Part shown: one piece after another, positions 16,178 to 23,278 of the stretch
Layout of the letters: every line of letters starts with the position of its first letter
Position numbering within the stretch: position 1 is the stretch's first letter
Source of the DNA: Paenibacillus sp. HB172176
Lineage (GTDB): Bacteria; Bacillota; Bacilli; Paenibacillales; Paenibacillaceae
NCBI RefSeq assembly: GCF_011947265.1
Contig: NZ_JAATHD010000016.1
Span: 1 to 64,000 of the forward strand
DNA: 64,000 nucleotides
Direction of reading: 5' to 3'
Notes under the pieces: generated by a model
Seen by the model: only the letters and a program-made list of their open reading frames with translations
Told to the model about the DNA's origin: nothing
Databases searched by the model: none
Position numbers and translations under genes: made by a program

Positions 16178-16669
16178 TTACCTGTAATTTGTGAATTGAA
16201 GCTCGACCGGAAGATCGGCGCCGCGAAGCATATGCATAACGGCCTGCAGATCATCGCGGCTTTTACCTGTCACGCGAATTTGATCGCCTTGAATCTGACT
16301 CTTCACCTTCAGCTTGGAGTCGCGAATCATAATATTGATTTTTTTCGCCACATCCTGCTCAATGCCCTGACGCAATTTAATGCGCTGCTTGACGGTGCCG
16401 CCCGAGGCGCCCTCGATCTTCCCATAGTCCATGTTCTTGATTGGAACGCCGCGTTTTACCATCTTCGACAATAGAATATCGATCACGCTCTTCAGTCGAT
16501 ATTCGTCATCGGAGCCGACAACCAGCTCCTCCTTCTCCAGCGCAATGCTGCTCTTGCTTCCCTTAAAGTCGAATCGGTTCTCAATCTCCTTCTCCGCTTG
16601 GGAGATGGCATTGACAAGCTCCGGCATCTCCACCTTCGACACGATATCGAACGAGCTTTCTGAACTCAT
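16178..16669 (-). CDS. YajQ family nucleotide-binding protein
   Basis: 163 residues, the usual size. The family (DUF520) has two ferredoxin-like domains; members bind nucleotides, and some Gram-negative ones bind cyclic di-GMP. It starts MSSESSFDIVSKVEMPELVN and contains NRFDFKGSKS and the C-terminal IRVTGKSRDDLQAVM, all typical. The ATG at 16669 has GGGAG eight bases upstream. It lies between rodZ and rimO on one strand with small gaps, so they are probably co-transcribed. The physiological role in Firmicutes is not known to me. Confidence 0.9.
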   Translation of the reverse strand: MSSESSFDIVSKVEMPELVNAISQAEKEIENRFDFKGSKSSIALEKEELVVGSDDEYRLKSVIDILLSKMVKRGVPIKNMDYGKIEGASGGTVKQRIKLRQGIEQDVAKKINIMIRDSKLKVKSQIQGDQIRVTGKSRDDLQAVMHMLRGADLPVELQFTNYR

Positions 16670-16711
16670 TATGTACACTCCCTTCCCTACTATTGAAATG
16701 AGTGACGGCTT

Positions 16712-17608
16712 CTATTCACTCCCAATAGATCCGCCCGACTCGCTTCCTTGGCTATTTGTATTGGTTTCTTTCAACGGCTGAAGAAGCATCGTCTTCTTGC
16801 CAGCCTTGTCAGTGTCCGGAACAAGCACGCCGTCTACGCGAATTTCCGCAAAATCGGCACGTCCCACGTTGATGTACAAGGTGTCCGTCAATTCATAAGT
16901 CTGTACGGAGCCCTCTTGCGCATTAGCGTAAAAGAGCTTTTCACCGGAAGTGCCGCCAGAGCGAACCTCCACCCAGCATTTTCCTGAAATTTTAATTTCA
17001 ACGGTGTGAGCGACTCCGGCAGGACCGATATCATATTGGTCGGAAATGCCCACCTTGCTGTTGAAAACAACCGTAGTCGGCGGCGCGGTTGGCGGCGGCG
17101 GAGTTGGCGACACGACTGCGTCGTCTGTCGGCGATCCCGTTCCGTCCGTCGCGTTCGGCTCGCTGGATTGCTCGGTAATTGGCGTATCATCGGCCGTTCC
17201 TGGCGGATCGGACTTCTTGTTGATCGCATAATACCATATTACCAACACAATTAAAACAAGGAAGCTCCACATCAAAACATTGAAGCCTATTTTGCCGAGT
17301 TTCTCTGATTTCTGAGATTTCATCTTTCTCGGTTTGCGCGCGGGAATAGGCTCCGCAGCCTGCTGAATGTTCGGAGCAGGCACTTCATGTTTATATAAAC
17401 GCAGAACTTCGTCCGGCTCAAGACCGACGGCTTCCGAATAATTTTTCACAAAAGCGCGAACATAGAACGTTCCCGGCAGCACACGGTAATCGCCCGTTTC
17501 GATCGCTTCCAAGTAGCGTTTTCTTATCTTCGTCACTTCCTGTATATCGTCCAGCGATAAGCCTCGCTCTTCTCTTGCTTGACGAAGCAATGCGCCTAGA
17601 TCAGACAT
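16712..17608 (-). CDS. rodZ: RodZ-like helix-turn-helix membrane protein (YmfM family)
   Basis: 298 residues. An N-terminal Xre-type HTH (1-70, LGALLRQAREERGLSLDDIQ) is followed by a basic stretch, one transmembrane helix (about 113-135, VLMWSFLVLIVLVIWYYAI), a Pro/Thr/Ser-rich external linker (about 140-180) and a C-terminal DUF4115 beta domain. RodZ proteins link MreB to the elongation machinery and help control cell shape. GGAGG lies seven bases before the ATG. A TATAAT at 17668-17673 lies upstream without a clear -35. pgsA follows in the same run, as in B. subtilis. Confidence 0.88.
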   Translation of the reverse strand: MSDLGALLRQAREERGLSLDDIQEVTKIRKRYLEAIETGDYRVLPGTFYVRAFVKNYSEAVGLEPDEVLRLYKHEVPAPNIQQAAEPIPARKPRKMKSQKSEKLGKIGFNVLMWSFLVLIVLVIWYYAINKKSDPPGTADDTPITEQSSEPNATDGTGSPTDDAVVSPTPPPPTAPPTTVVFNSKVGISDQYDIGPAGVAHTVEIKISGKCWVEVRSGGTSGEKLFYANAQEGSVQTYELTDTLYINVGRADFAEIRVDGVLVPDTDKAGKKTMLLQPLKETNTNSQGSESGGSIGSE

Positions 17609-17681
17609 GATAACGCCTCCTTTCTATACAACCCACATCCCGATTCCAATAACGTAGTTAAGAACTTATTATACAAAATAA

Positions 17682-18449
17682 TTAGAATTCCTCGGAATAA
17701 TTGGCGGTAAACGATTCATAGGTAATCTCTTCATCCGGCGTGTTTCGCAATTCAATTATAATATCGAAATGGCTGTAATCATAGTGCGATTCTTTGACGA
17801 ATATATCGGGATGCTCAATTACCTTCGTAGACGGCATCGCCATAATTTCTTGCAGCAAAGCGTGATGCTTGTCATTGGACCTTACCGTGCTGACGATGCC
17901 GTCGATGATGAAGATATTATTCGGCTGCATCTCTTCCTCGGACAACTGACTGCGCACCGTCTGTCTAAGCAGCGTTGAGGATACGAAGGTCCATCGCTTA
18001 TTGGAGCACACGCTGCCTGCAATAATGGATTCCGTCTTGCCGACACGAGGCATGCCTCTCAGGCCGATGACATGATTGCCGTCCCTCTTGAACACTTCTC
18101 CCAAGAAATCAACCAGGATGCCAAGCTCGTCTCTCGTAAAGCGAAAGGTCTTGCGGTCATCCGAGTCGCGTTCGATATAACGGCCGTGACGAACAGCAAG
18201 AATATCCACTATGGTAGGCGTTCTCAACTTATTGACCGTTATGTTGTCCACCTTGCGGAGCATCTTCCCAAGCAGCTCTATCTTCTCGTCGTCGTTCGTT
18301 TGAAGCAGCATGCCTCTCGTTCGATCCTCAACCCCGTTGATCGTCATAATGTTAACCTCGAGCATTCCGAGCAATGAAGCAATATCGCCAAGCAAGCCAG
18401 GTCGGTTCTTATGTATCTTGTATTCCATGTACCATTGCTTTGATTCCAA
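17682..18449 (-). CDS. ymfK: YmfK-like protein (DUF3388): ACT-like domain plus P-loop-like motif
   Basis: 255 residues, conserved in Bacillales, function unknown. The N-terminal 75 residues look like an ACT domain (YKIHKNRPGLLGDIASLLGML, NIMTINGVEDR), a fold that usually senses amino acids. The rest contains a perfect Walker A pattern GMPRVGKT (132-139), a Walker-B-like hydrophobic stretch ending in Asp (NNIFIIDGIV), and a C-terminal IIIELRNTP segment. I cannot assign a reaction. A sigma-H-type promoter lies upstream, suggesting early-sporulation or transition-phase expression. rodZ follows. Confidence 0.85.
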   Translation of the reverse strand: MESKQWYMEYKIHKNRPGLLGDIASLLGMLEVNIMTINGVEDRTRGMLLQTNDDEKIELLGKMLRKVDNITVNKLRTPTIVDILAVRHGRYIERDSDDRKTFRFTRDELGILVDFLGEVFKRDGNHVIGLRGMPRVGKTESIIAGSVCSNKRWTFVSSTLLRQTVRSQLSEEEMQPNNIFIIDGIVSTVRSNDKHHALLQEIMAMPSTKVIEHPDIFVKESHYDYSHFDIIIELRNTPDEEITYESFTANYSEEF

Positions 18450-18493
18450 CTCATTTCACCTTCCTAAGCTCTAATAATAGCAGGTATACTTGT

Positions 18494-18522
18494 CTATTCT
18501 ACAAAATTCGCCATAATCCTGC
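18494..18522 (-). promoter_or_regulatory. Sigma-H-type promoter of ymfK
   Basis: Minus strand GCAGGATTA (18514-18522), 11 bases, GTAGAATAG (18494-18502), an excellent fit to RnAGGAwWW-N11-RnnGAATww and the same spacing as the spoVS promoter in this window. Confidence 0.6.
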
Positions 18523-18539
18523 ACATTCAAAGAAACATT

Positions 18540-18566
18540 GCAGAAAAGCCTCCGATTTGGAGGCTT
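18540..18566 (-). terminator. Intrinsic terminator of ymfJ
   Basis: Perfect eight-base-pair stem AAGCCTCC / GGAGGCTT (18546-18566), five-base loop, followed by TTCTG on the minus strand. It lies 22 bases after the ymfJ stop. Confidence 0.8.
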
Positions 18567-18588
18567 TCCCGCAACGATATGATGATGA

Positions 18589-18840
18589 TTACGATTTTTC
18601 GACGAGTCTAACCATCAGCCTTGCAATGGTTTTTCTTTCGGATTCATCGCCAACATCCCATAGCTGCTTCAACACACGCTCTTGCTCATTTTTGGGATCC
18701 ACCTTCTCGTCAAGGAAAGAACCGATCTCGTATGCCAGCTTGGCAATCGTATCTTCGTTCATCCCCATCGACTTCGCCTGCTCAAGACGGTCCTCCAAAA
18801 AATGCTTCCATGTTTCGAAATTCGTAAGAACAGTTGACAT
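18589..18840 (-). CDS. ymfJ: YmfJ-like small protein (DUF3243)
   Basis: 83 residues, similar in length to B. subtilis YmfJ. Predicted all-helical and soluble: WKHFLEDRLEQAKSMGMNEDTIAKLAYEIGSFLDEKVDPKN, with many charged residues and no metal or catalytic motif. Function unknown. The ATG has an AGGAGG about ten bases upstream. A sigma-G-like promoter lies in front and a terminator behind, so it is probably a single-gene unit expressed in the forespore; I recall ymfJ being listed as a sporulation gene in B. subtilis. Confidence 0.85.
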   Translation of the reverse strand: MSTVLTNFETWKHFLEDRLEQAKSMGMNEDTIAKLAYEIGSFLDEKVDPKNEQERVLKQLWDVGDESERKTIARLMVRLVEKS

Positions 18841-18887
18841 GCCTCTTCGCCTCCTAGTCTGATGTGAAAAGAATCATCAACAGTACC

Positions 18888-18917
18888 TATTCTGCACGTC
18901 AACCCCGAAAGTTATTC
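18888..18917 (-). promoter_or_regulatory. Sigma-G-like promoter of ymfJ
   Basis: Minus strand GAATA (18913-18917), 18 bases, CAGAATA (18888-18894). The sigma-G consensus is GnATR-N18-CATnnTA; one -10 base differs. Confidence 0.5.
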
Positions 18918-18931
18918 GTGTGGATTCCTGA

Positions 18932-19678
18932 TCATGTATGCCAACCGCCGTTTGGACTAATAATTTGGCCGGTTATGTAGGATGATTCCGGCAGCGACAG
19001 AAAATAAACCAGGCTGGCCACTTCTTCGGCAGAACCGAATCGGCCCGCGGGTATTTCCTGCTGCAAGGCGGCCTTCTCCTTCGAATCGAAGCCGCTCATC
19101 ATAAGCGTATCGACCACGCCGGGAGCAACCGCATTGACAGTGATGCCGCTCGGAGCAAGCTCCTTGGCGAGCGCCTTCGTGAACGCGTTCATGCCTCCTT
19201 TGGTTGTGGAATACAGCACCTCGCAGGAGGCTCCGACATTTCCCCAGACCGAGGATACGTTAATGATGCGACCGTAGCGCTGTCCGACCATATACGGCAT
19301 GAATAGCTGCGAGCAAAGAAACATGCCTTTCAGGTTGACCGCCATCACATCGTCCCAGTCCTGCTCGGACACCTCGGAGAGCATCCCGTAATGCGAGATG
19401 CCTCCGTTGTTAACGAGAATATCCGGCTTGAAGCCATGCGCGTCAAGCTTATCGCGCATGCGCTCCAGCTGCTCCTTCGAACGCAAATCGGCGGTCATGG
19501 TCATCACATTCGCTCCCATAGCCATGCAAGCCCTTGCCGTTTCATTCGCCCGTTCATGCGATTCCAAATAATGAATAACAATATTGACGCCTTCTGCCGC
19601 AAATCGCTTCGCGATCGCCGCGCCTATGCCGCGGCTTCCACCGGTTATCAGTACGGTCGTTTCCTGCAGCGTCTTCAT
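18932..19678 (-). CDS. ymfI: Short-chain dehydrogenase/reductase (YmfI-like)
   Basis: 248 residues, classical SDR. The NAD(P)-binding motif is TGGSRGIGAA near the N-terminus, the NNGG turn follows, and the catalytic residues are Ser in NVSSVWG with Tyr and Lys in YSTTKGG. It is related to FabG 3-oxoacyl-ACP reductases, but the substrate is unknown. The ATG overlaps the end of ymfH by four bases, so it is translationally coupled to the two M16 peptidase genes, the same trio as in B. subtilis. Confidence 0.92.
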   Translation of the reverse strand: MKTLQETTVLITGGSRGIGAAIAKRFAAEGVNIVIHYLESHERANETARACMAMGANVMTMTADLRSKEQLERMRDKLDAHGFKPDILVNNGGISHYGMLSEVSEQDWDDVMAVNLKGMFLCSQLFMPYMVGQRYGRIINVSSVWGNVGASCEVLYSTTKGGMNAFTKALAKELAPSGITVNAVAPGVVDTLMMSGFDSKEKAALQQEIPAGRFGSAEEVASLVYFLSLPESSYITGQIISPNGGWHT

Positions 19679-20952
19679 TCCTGAACAATCGATACAGCCA
19701 TCTGTTCAGGATCGAAATGCTCAGCCAAACGATTGTTAACCTGTTGAAGCGTACAGTTTTCGTACAGCGAGAGCACATCGAACATATCGCTGTTGCGGAA
19801 TCTGTATCTTGTGAATTCGCCCGCTATGGCTTCCGGCGAGTTCAGCATGCGAAGGTAGCTGCCGATCTTTTTGCGCTTCGCTCTTTCGAAGGCGATTTGG
19901 TTAATCCCGACGGCAGCGCATTCCGCTATCGCCGCTTTCAGCTTCTCGATCAGATCATCCGGATTCGGGGTATCGCCGCCAAAAACCGAAAAGCTGTATT
20001 CCGTCGCCGAATTATATTCATGGCCGAAGGAGTCGGAAATCAATCCCTGTTCGTACAAATCTTGATAGAGCTTCGAGCTGCCGCCCATCAGCGCTTCCAG
20101 CATCAGCTTGGTCGTTACTTCTTGCCGCAGCAGTTCTTCTCCTTCTAAGCCAACCTTCTTGTCCTTGAAACCAATCATGCATTTCGGCAGGGAAACGGGA
20201 AGCTTGGCTATTTTGCGCGGAATTTTGACAGCGGCCGGCTCTTGATCGAAATCACGTTTGATTTCGCCCTGACGCTGGAATGTTTTTTTGCTTTGATTGA
20301 CTCTTACGAGTTCCATCACTTCATCCGCATTCACGCCGCCCACAACGAAGAGCAGCATATTGGAGGGGTGATAGAAGGTTTCGTAGCATTTGTACAACGT
20401 TTCCTTGTCGATTTCATAAATCGACTCGACCGTTCCCGCAATATCAATATGAACGGGATGCTTGTGATACATCGCATCGATCAATCCGAAGTAAACGCGC
20501 CAATCCGCATTGTCCTTGTACATATTAATTTCCTGCTCGATAATCCCTTTTTCCTTGTTCACGTTAGCGTCTGTAAAATATGGATTTTGAACGAAATTAA
20601 TAAGCGTCTCCAAATTCTCGCTGATTTGCTCTGTCGCGGAGAACAAATATACGGTTCGATCGAATGAGGTGAACGCGTTGGCGGATGCGCCTTGCGAAGC
20701 AAATACGGCGAAAATATCGCCCTGCGGCTCTTCGAACATTTTATGCTCAAGGAAATGCGCAATGCCGTCCGGAACCTGCTGAAGCTCTTCTCCTCCTACC
20801 GCAAAACGATTGTCCACCGAGCCGTATTTCGTGGAGAAGGTTGCATAGGTTTTCTGGAAGCCGTCCTTAGGAAGCACGATAACCTCCAAGCCGTTCGGCA
20901 GCACCTCGCGGTACAAGGTTTCCTGAACATTCGGATATTGCAAGGTTTCCAT
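19675..20952 (-). CDS. ymfH: M16 family metallopeptidase YmfH
   Basis: 425 residues. Carries the inverted zinc motif HxxEH (HFLEH, 66-70) and a downstream Glu in IIEQEINMY (about 145), so it is predicted to be catalytically competent. M16 peptidases work as two-domain or two-subunit chambers; the neighbouring YmfF lacks the zinc motif and is the likely partner. The start is three bases after the ymfF stop. In several bacteria such pairs are linked to processing of small peptides, but the substrate here is not evident. Confidence 0.92.
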   Translation of the reverse strand: METLQYPNVQETLYREVLPNGLEVIVLPKDGFQKTYATFSTKYGSVDNRFAVGGEELQQVPDGIAHFLEHKMFEEPQGDIFAVFASQGASANAFTSFDRTVYLFSATEQISENLETLINFVQNPYFTDANVNKEKGIIEQEINMYKDNADWRVYFGLIDAMYHKHPVHIDIAGTVESIYEIDKETLYKCYETFYHPSNMLLFVVGGVNADEVMELVRVNQSKKTFQRQGEIKRDFDQEPAAVKIPRKIAKLPVSLPKCMIGFKDKKVGLEGEELLRQEVTTKLMLEALMGGSSKLYQDLYEQGLISDSFGHEYNSATEYSFSVFGGDTPNPDDLIEKLKAAIAECAAVGINQIAFERAKRKKIGSYLRMLNSPEAIAGEFTRYRFRNSDMFDVLSLYENCTLQQVNNRLAEHFDPEQMAVSIVQE

Positions 20953-20955
20953 GGC

Positions 20956-22230
20956 TTACGCCTCCTTTCGATCGCGCAAGAAGTAGATGGTGTCAAGCTG
21001 TACCTTCTCGGCGACAGCAATAATATCCTTCGTCGAAACAGCGTTAACCTGCGCGAGCAAATCTTCCGCCGATCTGTGTTTGCCCGTCAACACACTGTTG
21101 AAATCATAACTAATCATCTCGTACGCCGAATCCTGAAGCTCTCTCAGATGATTCGAAATCATCGCTTTTGTCTGATTCATTTCGAGATCGGACAGCTTTC
21201 CGGCAAGCATATCGTCCATTTGTTCTTTTATAATTTGAACAGCCTTCTCGTAATTCGCGAATTCAATGCCGGACTGAATCGTGCAAATGCCCTTATGACC
21301 ATCCAGTCTGGAGGCTGCGTAATAAGCCAAACTTTCCCTCTCGCGAACGTTAAGAAACAGCTTCGAATGCGGATATCCGCCGAGAATGCCGTTATACATC
21401 AATGCAGCAGGATACAGCGGGTCATCGTAGCCTATTCCGGTGCGAAGCCCCATATTCAGCTTGCCTTGGCTGACCTCCATCCGGTCGACGACCGTTTTCA
21501 CTTCCTTCACGGCGTGGGTCACATCAGGAGCTTTATAGTCCGACGGCGTTCCCGATTTAAGTGTGAAAGCTTCTCGAACCCATTCTTGCACCTCAGCCAT
21601 GGACGTATCGCCCACTATATACAGATCGAGCGCCGCTTCATCCAGCCAACGCTTATACTGCGCATACAGCGATTGCGGCGTTATCGCTTCAATCTCCGAG
21701 AGCTTTCCAAGCGGATGCAGCCGGTAGGGTTCGTCCGCGCACATCTCCTCGAGACATCTTTCCGCCGCGTATCTGATCTTGTCGTTCTTAATCGCTTCAA
21801 GCCGTTTTTTTAAAGTCAGCTTCTCCGCATCCACATACTTCTCTCTGAATCCTTCATTCTCCAGACATGGATTCGCGACAACATCGCCCAAAAAACTGAT
21901 GGCGGCCTTCAACAAAGAGCTTTGGGATGAAACGAATTGATCGTTAATGACGTCCATGCGGAATTGTATGATTTGCGAATCGCCGCGTTTGTAGACGTCG
22001 AAGCCGAAGCCTGCTCCATACATATCATCGAGCTTTTCGCGAAACGCAATCGTTTCCGGCGTATTCGCCGTGCCTCTGCGAAGCACGAAAGGAATGAGAG
22101 CGGTTGAAGTGACCGACTCCTCGTCGAGCGGAATTCCTGCGAACAACGAAATGGCAAACGTTTTGAAACGTTTTGTAGGAAGCACATGCAGTCGAATGCG
22201 CTGCTGATTTCCTCTTTCAAATTGAGTCAC
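20956..22230 (-). CDS. ymfF: M16 family peptidase-like subunit YmfF (zinc motif missing)
   Basis: 424 residues with the same fold as YmfH. Where HxxEH is expected, the sequence reads FVLRRGTANTPETIAFREKL, without zinc ligands, so the protein should be non-catalytic. The C-terminal half keeps the LGGYPHSKLFLNVRERESLAYYA block typical of M16 partner subunits. GGAAAGGAGC precedes the ATG. It is the first gene of ymfF-ymfH-ymfI; a TTGCTT-N18-TAAAAT promoter candidate lies just upstream. Confidence 0.9.
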   Translation of the reverse strand: MTQFERGNQQRIRLHVLPTKRFKTFAISLFAGIPLDEESVTSTALIPFVLRRGTANTPETIAFREKLDDMYGAGFGFDVYKRGDSQIIQFRMDVINDQFVSSQSSLLKAAISFLGDVVANPCLENEGFREKYVDAEKLTLKKRLEAIKNDKIRYAAERCLEEMCADEPYRLHPLGKLSEIEAITPQSLYAQYKRWLDEAALDLYIVGDTSMAEVQEWVREAFTLKSGTPSDYKAPDVTHAVKEVKTVVDRMEVSQGKLNMGLRTGIGYDDPLYPAALMYNGILGGYPHSKLFLNVRERESLAYYAASRLDGHKGICTIQSGIEFANYEKAVQIIKEQMDDMLAGKLSDLEMNQTKAMISNHLRELQDSAYEMISYDFNSVLTGKHRSAEDLLAQVNAVSTKDIIAVAEKVQLDTIYFLRDRKEA

Positions 22231-22263
22231 TCGATTAGCTCCTTTCCGGCATCCGTTTTTTTC

Positions 22264-22293
22264 ATTTTAACGCATTGGAAATGGAAGAAGCAA
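22264..22293 (-). promoter_or_regulatory. Promoter candidate for ymfF-ymfH-ymfI
   Basis: Minus strand -35 TTGCTT (22288-22293), 18 bases, -10 TAAAAT (22264-22269). The -35 is part of the hairpin arm behind sleB, so termination and initiation signals overlap. Confidence 0.45.
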
Positions 22294-22323
22294 CCACTGC
22301 TGCTATTCGCAGAATCGGCTGCT
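22280..22323 (-). terminator. Hairpin behind sleB (probable terminator)
   Basis: Minus strand arms GAAGCAGCC and GGTTGCTTC pair with one G-T wobble, enclosing an inner CTGC/GCAG stem. The following bases TTCCATTTCC are moderately T-rich. It lies about 50 bases after the sleB stop. Confidence 0.5.
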
Positions 22324-22373
22324 TCTCCCTAGCTTCCCATGTTTTTGCAATTGGAATCAACTATTTTTACGCC

Positions 22374-23147
22374 TTACATGCAGAAAATATGCTTGCCGAT
22401 TGTTTTCACCTGCGGCCTCGACCAAATCCACTTCGAGGTTGCGGTTTCCGGATTGAAATAATAGAGACATCCGCCCGTCGGATCGTAACCCTGCAACGCG
22501 TCCTTAACCGCTTTTTTGGCTGTCTCGTTCGGCGTCAGATAAATTTGACCGTCGGCAACCGCCGTGAAAGCGCCCGCCTGAAAGATTACGCCATACACCG
22601 TATTCGGAAATTGCTGTGATTTGACTCGATTCAGAATGACGGCTGCCACGGCGATCTGACCTTCATACGGCTCTCCGCGAGATTCTCCGTATACGGCATT
22701 GGCCATAATCTGCAGATCGTTATCCGAAAGTCCGAGATTGCTCGAGGAGGGGAGATTGCTCCCTGAACTCCCGCCGTTCCCGCTCCCGCTTTGAGAGCCC
22801 GCGCCGCTCGACGTGTTTGCCCCAGGCTGCCAATCTTTTGAAGCATTATACAGCTTCAGCTTCGTCTTCGCTCCGACTACACCGTCTGATTTCAAGCCGA
22901 ACTTCCATTGAAACCAGGTGACCGCGCCTCTCGTCTTTGAACCGAATACGCCGTCAATCCCGCCATTGTAATAGCCAAGATACGTTAGCCGCCCCTGCAA
23001 TTCAGTCACATCCTGGCCGGATGAGCCCACAGTGAGCGTTGCGTTGCTGAAAGTTTCTGCCGTGTCGCCAATCATGCCCTTCATGATCGGAAACGTTGCG
23101 AACAGCAGAATAATTATTGAAGTGTACATGATCAATCGATTTTTCAT
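22374..23147 (-). CDS. sleB: Spore cortex-lytic enzyme SleB
   Basis: 257 residues. SleB is a lytic transglycosylase stored in the spore that degrades cortex peptidoglycan at germination. An N-terminal hydrophobic export signal (LIMYTSIIILLFATFPIM) is followed by a peptidoglycan-binding domain (about 45-105, DVTELQGRLTYLGYYNGGID), a Gly/Ser linker and the hydrolase domain with the likely catalytic Glu in AVYGESRGEPYEGQ and AAVILNRV. The ATG at 23147 was preferred to one at 23168, which lacks a Shine-Dalgarno, but the site (AAAGG, 11 bases away) is not ideal. A sigma-G promoter and a large inverted repeat lie upstream. No ypeB was seen next to it, although ypeB often follows sleB. Confidence 0.92.
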   Translation of the reverse strand: MKNRLIMYTSIIILLFATFPIMKGMIGDTAETFSNATLTVGSSGQDVTELQGRLTYLGYYNGGIDGVFGSKTRGAVTWFQWKFGLKSDGVVGAKTKLKLYNASKDWQPGANTSSGAGSQSGSGNGGSSGSNLPSSSNLGLSDNDLQIMANAVYGESRGEPYEGQIAVAAVILNRVKSQQFPNTVYGVIFQAGAFTAVADGQIYLTPNETAKKAVKDALQGYDPTGGCLYYFNPETATSKWIWSRPQVKTIGKHIFCM

Positions 23148-23160
23148 GTAGGGATCTGCC

Positions 23161-23239
23161 TTTCTCATACAAGTTAGTTCGCTTCCTAAAGTTGTTCACA
23201 TCAACTTTAGGAAGCGTTGCCTGACTTTAGTATGAGAAA
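23161..23239. repeat. Nested inverted repeat in the sleB promoter/leader
   Basis: An inner perfect 15-base-pair palindrome (23180-23194 with 23202-23216, loop TTCACAT) sits inside outer 10-base arms TTTCTCATAC (23161-23170) and GTATGAGAAA (23230-23239). The outer left arm contains the 23168 ATG and the outer right arm overlaps the sigma-G -10 box. No T-tract follows on either strand, so it is not a simple terminator. Confidence 0.85.
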
Positions 23240-23258
23240 TCCTCCCTATTTCTATGCA
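23228..23258 (-). promoter_or_regulatory. Sigma-G promoter of sleB
   Basis: Minus strand TGCATA (23253-23258), 18 bases, CATACTA (23228-23234), a full match to the forespore sigma-G consensus GnATR-N18-CATnnTA. sleB is a known sigma-G gene in B. subtilis. Confidence 0.75.
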
Positions 23259-23278
23259 AATCTCTTCGGTCGGCGAAA

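Noticed and set aside
20692..21813. 373-codon open frame on the plus strand
   Set aside because: Spans the reverse of ymfH and ymfF; no conserved motif.
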